A stretch of DNA of 64,000 bases from Aeromonas encheleia (GCF_900637545.1 NZ_LR134376.1:587501-651500), one strand, 5' to 3'; shown: positions 26,148 through 35,200, counted from the first letter of the stretch. A program made the numbers and translations. The notes: generated by a model not told the origin, from the sequence alone.

Positions 26148-26161
26148 TGAAAACTTATTCA
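26148..26161. promoter_or_regulatory. ARG box candidate 2
   Basis: TGAAAACTTATTCA is close to the ArgR consensus TGAATAATTATTCA. It ends 10 nt before the artP start codon, where ArgR binding would block transcription of the operon. Confidence 0.65.
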
Positions 26162-26171
26162 ATTAGGTCGT

Positions 26172-26912
26172 ATGGGTATTGAATTAATCGGCATCGAAAA
26201 ATCCTGGCACAAGGTGCCGGTACTGCAACAGGTCAGCTTTCGGACCGCACCCGGCGAAACCTTGGTATTGCTGGGCCCGAGCGGTGCGGGCAAGAGTTCG
26301 CTGCTGCGCATGATGAACCTGCTGGACACCCCGGATGCCGGTGTTCTGCGCATTGGCGACAGTGAATTTTCTTTCCCGTCCTCCCTGTCGACCGCGGAAT
26401 TCAACCGTCAGGCGCAGGCGCTGCGCCGCAAGGTGGGCATGGTGTTCCAGCAGTACAATCTCTGGCCCCATCTGACCGTGATGGAGAACCTGATCGAGGC
26501 CCCCGTCAAGGTGCTCGGCATGAGCCGTGAGGCCGCCATCGAGAAGGGCGCCTACCTGCTGGCCCAGCTGCAGTTGGCCGACAAACGGGACGCCTGGCCC
26601 GCCCGGCTCTCCGGTGGTCAGCAGCAGCGGGTCGCCATCGCGCGTACCCTGATGATGGATCCGCAGGTGCTGCTGTTTGACGAGCCGACGGCGGCGCTCG
26701 ATCCTGAAATAACCAAGGAGGTGGCGGAGATCATCCGTACCCTCAGCCAGACCGGCATCACCCAGGTGGTGGTCACCCACGAGGTGGAGTTTGCCCGCAA
26801 GGTCGCCAGTCAGGTCATTTATCTGGAAAAGGGGCGGATCATCGAATCCGGTAGTGCCGCCATCTTCCAGGCCCCGCAAACCAGCCGGTTTGCCGAATTC
26901 TTGATGCATTGA
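26172..26912 (+). CDS. artP: Arginine ABC transporter ATP-binding protein ArtP
   Basis: A 246-residue cytoplasmic ATPase of the polar-amino-acid importer class. Walker A is GPSGAGKS, signature LSGGQQQRVAIARTL, Walker B VLLFDEPTAALDPE, H-loop VVTHEVEF. The start MGIELIGIEKSWHKVPVLQQVSF and the argR neighbour identify ArtP. It heads artP-artJ-artQ-artM; the binding-protein gene begins 24 nt after its stop. Confidence 0.94.
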   Translation: MGIELIGIEKSWHKVPVLQQVSFRTAPGETLVLLGPSGAGKSSLLRMMNLLDTPDAGVLRIGDSEFSFPSSLSTAEFNRQAQALRRKVGMVFQQYNLWPHLTVMENLIEAPVKVLGMSREAAIEKGAYLLAQLQLADKRDAWPARLSGGQQQRVAIARTLMMDPQVLLFDEPTAALDPEITKEVAEIIRTLSQTGITQVVVTHEVEFARKVASQVIYLEKGRIIESGSAAIFQAPQTSRFAEFLMH

Positions 26913-26936
26913 TACTGAATCGATAAGGAAGCTGTC

Positions 26937-27674
26937 ATGAAAAAGAGTCTGTTGTTGGTTGCGGCCATGGGCCTGCTGAGCACCACGGTGCTGGCCAAAG
27001 AGATCAAGTTCGCCACCGAGGCCACCTATGCGCCGTTCGAATACCTTGATGACAAGAACGAGTTCCAGGGCTTCGATATCGATCTGGCCCGCGCCATCTG
27101 TACCCAGGTCAAGCTGGAGTGCAGCTTCCACAATCAGGCCTTCGACAGCCTGATCCCGAGCCTCAAGTTCCGTCGCTATGATGCCGCCATCGCCGCCATG
27201 GACGTGACCCCGGAGCGGGCCGCCCAGGTCGACTTCTCCGACATCTACTATGTGAACTCCGCGGTGTTCGTGACCAAGAAGGATGCCTTCAAGGGTCCGG
27301 AAGAGCTGGTCGACAAGACCGTCGGCGTGCAGAACGGCAGCTCGCACCAGTCCTATCTGGTGGACAAGTGGATCAGCAAGGGCCTGCTCACCGTGCCTTA
27401 CGCCAGCTACCAGAGCGCCTTCCTCGATATGATGAACGGCCGTATCGACGGGGTGTTCGCCGATACCGCCGTCGCCGCCGACTGGCTCAAGCAGCACAAG
27501 GATTATGCCGTCATCGGTACCCCTGTGACCGACGCCAAGTACTTCGGTACCGGCTTCGGCATCGCCGTGGCCAAGGGCAATCAGGAGTTGCTGACCCAGC
27601 TGAACAAGGGCCTGGCCGAGATCAAGGCCAATGGTACCTATCAGAAAATCTTCGACAAATACTTCGCGCAGTAA
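26937..27674 (+). CDS. artJ: Periplasmic arginine-binding protein (ArtJ/ArtI type)
   Basis: A 245-residue solute-binding protein with a signal peptide (MKKSLLLVAAMGLLSTTVLA). The mature part begins KEIKFATEATYAPFEYLDDKNEFQGFDIDLARAIC, the amino-acid-binding family 3 signature, and ends with LAEIKANGTYQKIFDKYF. Whether it is closest to E. coli ArtJ or ArtI cannot be decided by eye. There is just one such gene here, while E. coli has two. Confidence 0.92.
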   Translation: MKKSLLLVAAMGLLSTTVLAKEIKFATEATYAPFEYLDDKNEFQGFDIDLARAICTQVKLECSFHNQAFDSLIPSLKFRRYDAAIAAMDVTPERAAQVDFSDIYYVNSAVFVTKKDAFKGPEELVDKTVGVQNGSSHQSYLVDKWISKGLLTVPYASYQSAFLDMMNGRIDGVFADTAVAADWLKQHKDYAVIGTPVTDAKYFGTGFGIAVAKGNQELLTQLNKGLAEIKANGTYQKIFDKYFAQ

Positions 27675-27677
27675 GCC

Positions 27678-28328
27678 ATGTTGAGCCTGTTGTTGGATGC
27701 AGCCTGGATGACCCTGGGGCTGGCCTTGGCATCACTGGTCGGGGGCATGGCGCTTGCTCTGGGATTCAGCGCGGCCGAGCTCAGCAAGCGCAGTTGGTTG
27801 GTGTGGCCGGTGGCCACGCTGACCACGTTGATCCGTGGCCTGCCCGAGCTGCTGGTGGTGCTGTTCATCTACTTCGGCTCGACCCAGGTGCTGTTCCTCA
27901 TCACCGGTGAGTACGTGGAGTTCAGCCCCTTCGCCTGCGGCGTGCTGGCGCTCTCTCTGCTGTTTGCCAGCTATGCCACTCAGACCCTGCGGGCGGCGCT
28001 CAATGCGGTGCCCGCCGGGCAGCGTCTGGCGGCGCTGGCGCTCGGCCTTGGCAAGGCCCACATCTTCTTTCGCATCGTGTTGCCGCAGGCCTGGCGTTAC
28101 GCCCTGCCGGGTCTCGGCAACCAGTGGCTGGTGCTGCTCAAGGACACGGCCCTGGTCTCCCTCATCGGGGTGAACGAGATGATGCGTCAGGCCCAGATGG
28201 CTTCGGCCAGCACCTATGAACCCTTCACCTGGTATGCCGCCGCGGCCCTCATCTATCTGGCGATCAGCCTGGTGAGCGAGCTCGGGCTCAAGCAGGCTGC
28301 CCGTTATACCCGCCGGTACGGAGGCTGA
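27678..28328 (+). CDS. artQ: Arginine ABC transporter permease ArtQ
   Basis: A 216-residue inner-membrane permease of the His/Glu/Gln/Arg class. It has LIRGLPELLVVLFIYFGSTQVLF early and the EAA loop AALALGLGKAHIFFRIVLPQAWRYALPGLGNQWLVLLKDTALVSLIG. It starts 3 nt after the binding-protein stop and ends 2 nt before artM. It pairs with ArtM as a heterodimeric channel. Confidence 0.93.
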   Translation: MLSLLLDAAWMTLGLALASLVGGMALALGFSAAELSKRSWLVWPVATLTTLIRGLPELLVVLFIYFGSTQVLFLITGEYVEFSPFACGVLALSLLFASYATQTLRAALNAVPAGQRLAALALGLGKAHIFFRIVLPQAWRYALPGLGNQWLVLLKDTALVSLIGVNEMMRQAQMASASTYEPFTWYAAAALIYLAISLVSELGLKQAARYTRRYGG

Positions 28329-28330
28329 TC

Positions 28331-28993
28331 ATGCAGGACTATCTCATGACCCTGTTGGGTGGTCTGGCGATCACCCTGCAGCTCACGGCACTTAGTTTGC
28401 TGCTCGGGGTGTTGCTGGCGGCCGCCATGACCTGGGTGCTGGAGCGACGCCTGCCGGTGGCGACCCAGCTGGTACAGCTGTGGGTGTTGCTCTTCACCGG
28501 TACCCCGCTGCTCATTCAGATCTTCCTCATCTACTACGGGCCGGGTCAGTTCGAGTGGCTCAAGTCCGGGCCGCTCTGGCCGCTGCTCAAGCAGCCCTGG
28601 TTCTGTGCCGTGCTGGCGCTGGGCTTCAACACGGCGGCCTATTCCACCCGGCTGTTCAAGGGGGCGCTCGACGCCATCCCCGCCGGTGAGGTGGAAGCCT
28701 GTCGGGCGCTCGGTTTCTCGGCCGGGCAGACCCTGTGGATGAAGGTGCGCCATGCCGCCCGCCGGCTGGTCCCCGCCTACTCCAACGAGGTGATCCTGGT
28801 GCTCAAGGGCAGTTCCCTCGCCAGCACCATCACCATCATGGATATCATGGGTCTGGCCCAGCGTCTCAACGCCCAGACCTATGACACCCTGGCGGTGTTC
28901 ACCGTGGCCGGTGCGCTCTATCTGACCATGAATGGATTGTTAACAATTGGTTTCCGCTGGTGTGAGCGCAGAGCACTGGCATTCCAGTCCTGA
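28331..28993 (+). CDS. artM: Arginine ABC transporter permease ArtM
   Basis: A 220-residue permease, partner of ArtQ. It shows LFTGTPLLIQIFLIYYGPGQFE, then ACRALGFSAGQTLWMKVRHAARRLVPAYSNEVILVLKGSSLASTITIMDIMG, the EAA-loop region typical of ArtM. It is the last gene of the operon. A hairpin (29022-29048) lies downstream. Confidence 0.93.
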   Translation: MQDYLMTLLGGLAITLQLTALSLLLGVLLAAAMTWVLERRLPVATQLVQLWVLLFTGTPLLIQIFLIYYGPGQFEWLKSGPLWPLLKQPWFCAVLALGFNTAAYSTRLFKGALDAIPAGEVEACRALGFSAGQTLWMKVRHAARRLVPAYSNEVILVLKGSSLASTITIMDIMGLAQRLNAQTYDTLAVFTVAGALYLTMNGLLTIGFRWCERRALAFQS

Positions 28994-29021
28994 AGCAGTC
29001 GTAATTACCCCTTAATGGAAG

Positions 29022-29048
29022 GGAAAGCACAGGAAATCTGTGCTTTCC
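29022..29048. terminator. Hairpin downstream of artM
   Basis: GGAAAGCACAG-GAAAT-CTGTGCTTTCC, a perfect 11-bp stem. No clear T-run follows, so termination here may be weak. The rest of the 244-bp gap before mdh shows no gene. Confidence 0.5.
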
Positions 29049-29237
29049 GTCCCATTTATCGCATATTCCTCTCCGTTTTCGTCACCGCTTGCTCCCTGGC
29101 TCACAGAACCCGTGATTACAACTGTTATCAGATTGTTTTTTATCGGGGGATCCTTTAAGGTGAGGCGCACAATAAGAAACAGCTTTGACCCCCAACAAGA
29201 AACAACCTTAAACCTACGCTTGAACATGGAGTTGATC

Positions 29238-30173
29238 ATGAAAGTTGCCGTTCTGGGTGCCGCCGGTGGCATCGGCCAAGCCCTCGCTCTGCTGTTGAAA
29301 AATCGCCTTCCTGCTGGTTCCGAGCTGAGCCTGTATGACATTGCCCCGGTCACTCCGGGTGTCGCGGCCGATCTGAGCCACATCCCGACTGACGTGAAAG
29401 TAAAAGGTTTCTGCGGTGAAGATCCGAGCCCGGCTCTGGTCGGCGCCGATGTCGTACTGATCTCCGCCGGCGTGGCGCGCAAGCCCGGCATGGATCGTTC
29501 CGACCTGTTCAACATCAACGCCGGTATCGTCAAGAACCTGGTAGAGAAGTGCGCGGCCAGCTGCCCGAAGGCGCTGATCGGTATCATCACCAACCCGGTC
29601 AACACCACGGTCGCCATCGCCGCCGAAGTGTTGAAGAAGGCCGGTGTCTATGACAAGCGTCGCCTGTTCGGCGTCACCACCCTGGACGTGATCCGCGGTG
29701 AGACCTTCGTGTCCGCTGCCAAGGGCCTGAACATCGACAAGATCCGTGTCAACGTGATCGGTGGCCACAGTGGTGTGACCATTCTGCCGTTGCTGTCCCA
29801 GATCGAAGGCGCCAGCTTCACCGCCGAGGAAGCGGCTGCCATGACCAAGCGCATCCAGAACGCCGGTACCGAAGTGGTGGAAGCCAAGGCCGGTGGTGGA
29901 TCCGCCACCCTCTCCATGGGCCAGGCTGCCTGCCGCTTCGGTCTGTCGCTGATCAAGGGTCTGCAGGGCGAAGCCAACGTGATCGAGTGCGCCTACGTGG
30001 AAGGCAACGGCGAGCACGCCACCTTCTTCGCGCAGCCCATCCTGCTTGGCAAGAACGGCGTCGAAGCCGTGCTGGATTACGGCAAGCTGAGTGCCTTCGA
30101 GCAAGAGGCGATGGACAGCATGCTGGCCACCCTGAAGGCCGACATCCAGCTGGGCGTCGACTTCGTCAAATAA
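29238..30173 (+). CDS. mdh: Malate dehydrogenase
   Basis: NAD-dependent TCA-cycle enzyme interconverting malate and oxaloacetate. The 311-residue protein has the Rossmann motif GAAGGIGQ (7-14), the substrate-binding arginine in [12 protein letters not shown], and the catalytic GGHSGVT histidine. The ATG at 29238 ([11 protein letters not shown]) is preceded by GGAG; longer frames upstream lack homology. The neighbouring argR is conserved as in E. coli, though art genes lie between. Confidence 0.97.
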   Translation: MKVAVLGAAGGIGQALALLLKNRLPAGSELSLYDIAPVTPGVAADLSHIPTDVKVKGFCGEDPSPALVGADVVLISAGVARKPGMDRSDLFNINAGIVKNLVEKCAASCPKALIGIITNPVNTTVAIAAEVLKKAGVYDKRRLFGVTTLDVIRGETFVSAAKGLNIDKIRVNVIGGHSGVTILPLLSQIEGASFTAEEAAAMTKRIQNAGTEVVEAKAGGGSATLSMGQAACRFGLSLIKGLQGEANVIECAYVEGNGEHATFFAQPILLGKNGVEAVLDYGKLSAFEQEAMDSMLATLKADIQLGVDFVK

Positions 30174-30190
30174 GCGCCAGCGCGTGCATG

Positions 30191-30213
30191 AGGGGAGCTT
30201 CGGCTCCCCTTTG
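30191..30213 (+). terminator. mdh terminator
   Basis: AGGGGAGC-TTCG-GCTCCCCTTTG, 17 nt after the stop. Confidence 0.75.
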
Positions 30214-30289
30214 TCGTTATGGCGATCCGCCGCGGCGGGCTAAGGGGTTGGGGTTTGCTGCCGATAACAGAGGGCAGCAGGAGATCCTC

Positions 30290-31171
30290 ATGATGAAACC
30301 CAGTACCCTAATCGGCCTTATCTGTCTCGTCAGCCTCCCCTCGCAGGGGGCCGAGCCGGTCTCGGCCGCCCCAACCCAGACCCCGGCAGCGACCACCCCG
30401 GCGTCTTCTGCCGCCCTGTCATCGGCAGCTTCCAGTGCAGCGACGCCTGCTGTGACCACCGCCTCTATCGCTGCCGTAGCCACCCCGTTACCCTCCACGG
30501 CCGCACTGGCTGTACCGCCAGCCGCACCTGTTGTGCCTGTGCCGGCTGTCCCGCTGCCGACGGCGCCCGTCGCGGCGCCCTTGCCCAAGGCGGCCACGCC
30601 GGCACCCCTGACCACGGGGGATCTGCAGGCGGTGCCACTCTATCGACAGGACGAGCTGCTCAACTGGATAGAGCAGGGGCGCCATTTGACCCAGGTGAAG
30701 CAGGACAGATGCCAGCTGACCCAGGACATAGAGGCGCGCGCCTCTGTGATGAAGATCCCCGCCTACCAGTTCCTGTGGGGGGACATGCTGGCTTGGGGGG
30801 TCTGCATCAAGCCCGACGCCCAGATCGGGGTGCAATACATGTGGGAGGCGGCCAATCAGGGGCTGGCACCGGCGCTGGAGCAGCTGGGGCGCTACTACTG
30901 GAAGGGGATCCTGGTCCAGAAGGATCTGGTGCGGGCCGAGACCCTGATGCGGGAGGCCGCCAGCTTGGGGTTCCAGCGGGCACAGATGGAATGGGTCGAG
31001 ATGCTGCTGCAGGGCATGGGCAGTCCGCTGGATTACGAGGAGGCCTATCACTGGCTGCACGGCGCCGTCATCGGTGACAAGGCCCGCCATCAGAAGGCCG
31101 CCAGCCTGCTGAGCCGGCTCGGCAATCGCATGCCCGCCAATGCGATCGCCCGCGCCAAGGCGATGCGCTAA
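30290..31171 (+). CDS. motX: Sodium-type flagellar motor protein MotX with an Ala/Pro-rich insert
   Basis: MotX forms, with MotY, the periplasmic T-ring that holds the PomA/PomB stator of the polar sodium-driven flagellum. The 293-residue protein has a signal peptide (residues 1-21), a low-complexity Ala/Pro/Thr/Ser/Val-rich stretch at about 22-108, then the MotX core: ELLNWIEQGRHLTQVKQDRC, FLWGDMLAWGVC and Sel1-like repeats (about 180-275). Vibrio MotX is shorter, lacking such a long insert as far as I recall. The ATG at 30290 follows AGGAG by 6 nt. Confidence 0.87.
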   Translation: MMKPSTLIGLICLVSLPSQGAEPVSAAPTQTPAATTPASSAALSSAASSAATPAVTTASIAAVATPLPSTAALAVPPAAPVVPVPAVPLPTAPVAAPLPKAATPAPLTTGDLQAVPLYRQDELLNWIEQGRHLTQVKQDRCQLTQDIEARASVMKIPAYQFLWGDMLAWGVCIKPDAQIGVQYMWEAANQGLAPALEQLGRYYWKGILVQKDLVRAETLMREAASLGFQRAQMEWVEMLLQGMGSPLDYEEAYHWLHGAVIGDKARHQKAASLLSRLGNRMPANAIARAKAMR

Positions 31172-31199
31172 GCCCGACTCGCTGCGACCCCTGCTATGA

Positions 31200-31233
31200 C
31201 AAGGCCCACGAACCTGCGTTCGTGGGCCTTGTT
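31200..31233. terminator. Terminator between motX and hmp
   Basis: CAAGGCCCACGAAC-CTGC-GTTCGTGGGCCTTG. The long stem between convergent genes can serve both, though T-runs are short. Confidence 0.75.
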
Positions 31234-31261
31234 GCATCGCATCATGAGCGAGAGTGAGGGC

Positions 31262-32455
31262 TCACAGATCCTGATGGGGGCCGAAGACCTCGTAGTGCAG
31301 CCTCTCTTCGGCGACGCCGAAGGCCAGCAGCTGCCGTTTCACCGCCTGCATGAAGCCGAGGGGGCCGCAGAAGTAGTAATGGGCGTTGGCCGGAATGAGC
31401 GCCGCGACCTGCTCCAACTCCATGGTGCCGTCGAAGTCGTAGTCTTCCCCCAGTACGTCCTGCTCGGCAGGCGCGCGATACCAGACCCGGCTCTGCAATC
31501 TGGCGTGCTGCCGGCTCTTCTCCCGGATCTCCTCCTTGAAGGCGTGCAAGGCACCCTGTTCGCAGGCGTGCAACCAGCGAATGTCGGCGTCGTGCCCGTT
31601 GGTCAGCAGCTGATTGAGCATGCTCAGCATGGGGGTGAGGCCGACCCCGGCGGAGAGCAGCACCACGGGCGTGCTGGCGTCGGCTTGCAGGAAGAAATCG
31701 CCGGTCGGCGGCATCAGCGCCACCTCATCACCGACTTGCAGCTGGTCGTGCAGCAGGTTGGATACCTGGCCATCCGCTTCGCGCTTGACGCTGATGCGGT
31801 AATCACGGCCGTTGGGTGCATCGGAGAGGGAGTACTGGCGGATCTCCTGATATTCCAGCTGCGGGTGGTTGAGCTGGATGCTGAGGTATTGACCCGGCTT
31901 GAAGTGCAGCACGGGCTGGCCATCGCTGGGGGCCAGCACGAAGGAGGTGATGAGTTCGCTCTCCACCCGCTTCTCCTTGATGAGGAAGGGGCGGGGGCCT
32001 TGCCAGCCACCGGCCTGGGTCGCCTTCTCCTGATAGATCTCGCTCTCGCGGCCGATGAAGATGTTGGCCAGCACCCCGTAGGCCTTGCCCCAGGCATCCA
32101 GCACCTCCTCGGTGACCGCACTACCACCCAATTCTTTGAGCGTGGCCAAGAGATGACTACCTACAATGTGATATTGTTCCGGCTGGATCATGAAGCCCGT
32201 ATGCTTGTGGGCGATGCGCTCCACCGCGCCGGCCAGGGCGCCCAGGTTGTCGATGTTCTTGGCGTATGCCGCGACGGCGTTGAACAGGGCCAGCGGCTGG
32301 CCACCACTGCGCTGGTGCGCCAGGTTGAAGATATCCTTCAGCTCGGGGTTGTGGCTGAACATGCGCTGATAGAAATGCTGGGTGAGGGCAGGCCCCGCCG
32401 ATTCGAGCAAGGGAATGGTACTTTTGATGACGGCGATGGTTGCTTGATCTAACAT
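31262..32455 (-). CDS. hmp: Flavohaemoprotein Hmp (nitric oxide dioxygenase)
   Basis: Converts NO and O2 to nitrate, using NAD(P)H. The 397-residue protein has an N-terminal globin domain with the proximal haem His85 and Tyr95 (HKHTGFMIQPEQYHIVG), an FAD domain with RQYSLSDAP, and a C-terminal NAD domain with LLSAGVGLTPMLSMLNQL and YFCGPLGFMQ. It is divergent from nsrR, which represses it in other gammaproteobacteria; a candidate operator lies in the gap. Confidence 0.96.
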   Translation of the reverse strand: MLDQATIAVIKSTIPLLESAGPALTQHFYQRMFSHNPELKDIFNLAHQRSGGQPLALFNAVAAYAKNIDNLGALAGAVERIAHKHTGFMIQPEQYHIVGSHLLATLKELGGSAVTEEVLDAWGKAYGVLANIFIGRESEIYQEKATQAGGWQGPRPFLIKEKRVESELITSFVLAPSDGQPVLHFKPGQYLSIQLNHPQLEYQEIRQYSLSDAPNGRDYRISVKREADGQVSNLLHDQLQVGDEVALMPPTGDFFLQADASTPVVLLSAGVGLTPMLSMLNQLLTNGHDADIRWLHACEQGALHAFKEEIREKSRQHARLQSRVWYRAPAEQDVLGEDYDFDGTMELEQVAALIPANAHYYFCGPLGFMQAVKRQLLAFGVAEERLHYEVFGPHQDL

Positions 32456-32473
32456 AAGAGGTCCTTACTAATT

Positions 32474-32494
32474 GAGCATTTAAAATGTCACTTA
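32474..32494. promoter_or_regulatory. Candidate NsrR operator in the hmp/nsrR gap
   Basis: The sequence contains the palindromic core GCATTTAAAATGT, flanked by GA on the left and CACTT on the right. On the minus strand this reads AAGTGACATTTTAAATGC, similar to the NsrR consensus of paired AAGATG/CATTT half-sites. It is about 20 nt upstream of the hmp start. Confidence 0.55.
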
Positions 32495-32564
32495 ATAAGT
32501 TGCATCCTAGATGTTTAATTGATCTGAATCAACAAACAATTTTGCGCTATGCGCCATAGGCACT

Positions 32565-33032
32565 ATGAGACTAACGAGTTATACCGATTTTGGATTGAGA
32601 GCCCTGCTCTATCTGGCGACCCTGCCGGAGGGGGAACTGTCGAGCGTGGCCAAGGTGTCCGCCCTGTACGGCGTGTCCCGCAATCACATGGTGAAGGTGG
32701 TGAATCAACTGGTGAAGCTGGGCTATCTGCAGTCCCAGCGCGGCAAGAATGGCGGGATCCGCATGGCCTGCGCGCCGGACACCGTCAACATCGGCCAGGT
32801 GATCCGGGCGCTGGAAGGCAATCTGGACGGGATCGACTGCAACTCCCCCGCCTGCCACATCGTCTCGGTCTGTCTGCTGAAGAATGCCTTGAAGGAGGCG
32901 ATGAACGCCTTCCTGGCGGTGATGGACAGCTACACGCTGCAAGACTTGCTGGCCAATCGCGACGAGCTGCAGAAGGTGTTTGGTGACTTGATCCCGACCC
33001 TGGTGCTGGAGCCGGACGAAGAGAGCGAGTGA
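32565..33032 (+). CDS. nsrR: Nitric-oxide-sensing repressor NsrR (Rrf2 family)
   Basis: A 155-residue Fe-S-cluster repressor that lets go of DNA on reaction with NO. It has the Rrf2 winged helix (LTSYTDFGLRALLYLATLP, SRNHMVKVVNQLVKLGYLQSQRGKNGGI) and the three cluster cysteines Cys92, Cys97 and Cys103 (DCNSPACHIVSVC), placed as in E. coli NsrR. It is divergent from hmp, the classic target. A terminator follows at once. Confidence 0.95.
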   Translation: MRLTSYTDFGLRALLYLATLPEGELSSVAKVSALYGVSRNHMVKVVNQLVKLGYLQSQRGKNGGIRMACAPDTVNIGQVIRALEGNLDGIDCNSPACHIVSVCLLKNALKEAMNAFLAVMDSYTLQDLLANRDELQKVFGDLIPTLVLEPDEESE

Positions 33033-33035
33033 GAC

Positions 33036-33064
33036 GAAAAAGGCTGCCATCGGCAGCCTTTTTT
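33036..33064. terminator. Bidirectional terminator nsrR/yfjD
   Basis: AAAAAGGCTGCC-AT-CGGCAGCCTTTTTT between the convergent genes; its right end touches the yfjD stop. Confidence 0.87.
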
Positions 33065-34347
33065 CAATCCTCGTAACCCGACTCGTCACGGTATAGATGC
33101 GGTATGATCCGCGCCATTTTCACCATGTTGTTCTCCACTTCGAGGATCTCGATCGGATAGCCTGCCAGCCTGACGCTGATGTTGGGCTGGGGGATCTCCT
33201 CCAGGTACTCCAGGATCACCCCGTTGAGGGTGCGGGGGCCGTCGATGGGCAGGTGCCAGTTCATCTCCTTGTTCAGCTCGCGGATGCTGGCGGAGCCTTC
33301 CACCAGGAAGGAGCCGTCCGGCTGGGGGTGGACCTCGTCGCTCGGCGTCGGTGTCATGGAGGTGGTGAAGTCGCCGACTATCTCCTCCAGTATGTCGTCC
33401 AGGGTGATCAGCCCCTGAATATCGCCGTATTCGTCGACGATCAGCCCAATCCGCTCCTTGTTGCGCTGGAACTTGGCCAGCTGCACGTTGAGTGGCGTCC
33501 CCTCCGGAATGAAATAGATGGGATCGACCTCCCGCAGCAGGCTGGACTTGCTGAACTGATCTCTGGCAACCAGCCTGAGGGCGTCACGTGCGTGTAAAAA
33601 TCCGACAACGTCGTCGATATTGTCGCGATAGAGCAGGATCTTGGTGTGAGCACAGTGAGCCAGCTGGCGCAGTATGGTTTTCCAGTCGTCGTTGATGTCG
33701 ATGGCGGCGATCTCGCTGCGCGGCACCATGATGTTTTCCACCGTCATCTTGTCCAGATCCAGAATGCTGAGCAGCATCTCCTGGTGGTGCTGGGGGATGA
33801 GGCTGCCCGCCTCGTTGACTATGGTGCGCAGCTCCTCGGGGTTGAGGGAGTGCGCATCTTTGGTGTGGTTCAACCGCATCAGCTTGAGCAGCAGCGTGGT
33901 GATGCCGTTGATGAGCCAGACGAAGGGGTAGAGCGGCACCATCAACCCCTTGAGCACCCAGGAGGCCGGGTAGGCGATCTTCTCGGGGTACATGGCCGCC
34001 AGGGTCTTGGGGGTAACCTCCCCGAACACCAGCACCACCAGGGTCAGGCCGAAGGTGGCGATGGCGACCCCGAGATCCCCGAACAGCCGGATGCAGACGA
34101 TGGTAGCGATGGCGGACGCCAGTATGTTGACCAGATTGTTGCCGATGAGGATCAGTCCCAGCAGGCGATCCGGGCGAGCCAGCAGTTTTTCTACCCGACG
34201 GGCAGCCTTGTGCTTGGTCTGGGCGAGATGCCGCAACTTGTAGCGGTTGAGGGACATCAGGCCGGTTTCGGAACTTGAGAAGAAAGCAGACAAGAGGATC
34301 AAGATAACGAGAACAATCAGTAATGTGCTCGTTGAGATACTGTCCAA
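33064..34347 (-). CDS. yfjD: CNNM/CorC family inner-membrane protein (YfjD)
   Basis: A 427-residue membrane protein with the standard order: an N-terminal DUF21/CNNM transmembrane domain (STSTLLIVLVILILLSAFFSSSETGL...), two CBS domains (about 205-330, LIVDEYGDIQGLITLDDILEEIVGDF) and a C-terminal CorC-HlyC domain. The family is tied to Mg2+/Co2+ efflux or resistance. It lies downstream of ypjD on the same strand, 40 nt apart, the same yfjD-ypjD-ffh order as E. coli. Confidence 0.92.
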   Translation of the reverse strand: MDSISTSTLLIVLVILILLSAFFSSSETGLMSLNRYKLRHLAQTKHKAARRVEKLLARPDRLLGLILIGNNLVNILASAIATIVCIRLFGDLGVAIATFGLTLVVLVFGEVTPKTLAAMYPEKIAYPASWVLKGLMVPLYPFVWLINGITTLLLKLMRLNHTKDAHSLNPEELRTIVNEAGSLIPQHHQEMLLSILDLDKMTVENIMVPRSEIAAIDINDDWKTILRQLAHCAHTKILLYRDNIDDVVGFLHARDALRLVARDQFSKSSLLREVDPIYFIPEGTPLNVQLAKFQRNKERIGLIVDEYGDIQGLITLDDILEEIVGDFTTSMTPTPSDEVHPQPDGSFLVEGSASIRELNKEMNWHLPIDGPRTLNGVILEYLEEIPQPNISVRLAGYPIEILEVENNMVKMARIIPHLYRDESGYED

Positions 34348-34387
34348 GAAGGGGCTCCTGTTGGATGTGTGGGTGAGGGTTGAGCAA

Positions 34388-35200
34388 TCAGCTCAGCAAG
34401 ACTTCCTTGACGAAACGGCTGCCAAAGTAGGCCAGGGTCAGGATGACGCTGCCGATGAGGCTCAGGGTGATGACCTTGCGACCGCGCCAGCCACGGGTGT
34501 GGTGACCCCACAGCAGCAGCACATAGATGCACCAGGCCAGGATCGAGAGGACCGCCTTGTGGGACTTGCCTTGGGCGAACATGTCCTCCAGAAAGAACAG
34601 GCCGGAGGCGATGGAGAGCGTCAGCAGGAACAGGCCGGCCGAGATCAGCTGGAACAGCCGCTTCTCCACCGTCATCAGCGGAGGCATGGCTGGCAAGTTG
34701 CTAATTTTTCTGGATTTAAGCTGTCTGTCCAGGTAGGCGAGCTGCAGCGCAAACAGGCAGGCGATCATCAGCACCGAGTAGGCCATCAGGGCGAGCCCTA
34801 TGTGCAGCAGCAGCTGGGGGTGAGCCTCCAGGTGGGTGATGTAGCGACCGGGAATGAGGGCGCTGGCGGCGAGCAGCAAGGCCGAGAAGCTGTAGACCAC
34901 GGGCAGCAGGATCCAGCCGTTGAAGCGGCGGGTGACGCAGGTCATGAAGCAGCTGATGATGAGGCTGACCAGGGAGGCGACGTTCAACATGCTGAGATTC
35001 TGGCCGGAGTGAGTGGCCAGCACTTCGCTTCCCACCGCGATGCCATGGGCGGTCAGGGCCAGGCCGACACAGGCGAACAGCGACACTTGCCCGACGGGCT
35101 TGGCACTGAGCAGCAGGTGCAGCGAGGCGATGATGGCCAGCAGGTAAAACGCCAGGGCCAGAACAGAGATCACGATCATAACCAGGTCGTTGTTAAGCAA
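34388..35200 (-). CDS. ypjD: Cytochrome c assembly (CcsA/CcmC-like) membrane protein YpjD
   Basis: A 270-residue polytopic protein with about eight membrane segments and the cytochrome-c-assembly-type motif LALMAYSVLMIACLFALQLAYLDRQLK, plus AWCIYVLLLWGHHTRGWRGRKV near the end, where conserved His residues lie. Its exact role is unsettled; it may handle haem. It is divergent from ffh, an arrangement conserved in gammaproteobacteria. Confidence 0.9.
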   Translation of the reverse strand: MLNNDLVMIVISVLALAFYLLAIIASLHLLLSAKPVGQVSLFACVGLALTAHGIAVGSEVLATHSGQNLSMLNVASLVSLIISCFMTCVTRRFNGWILLPVVYSFSALLLAASALIPGRYITHLEAHPQLLLHIGLALMAYSVLMIACLFALQLAYLDRQLKSRKISNLPAMPPLMTVEKRLFQLISAGLFLLTLSIASGLFFLEDMFAQGKSHKAVLSILAWCIYVLLLWGHHTRGWRGRKVITLSLIGSVILTLAYFGSRFVKEVLLS

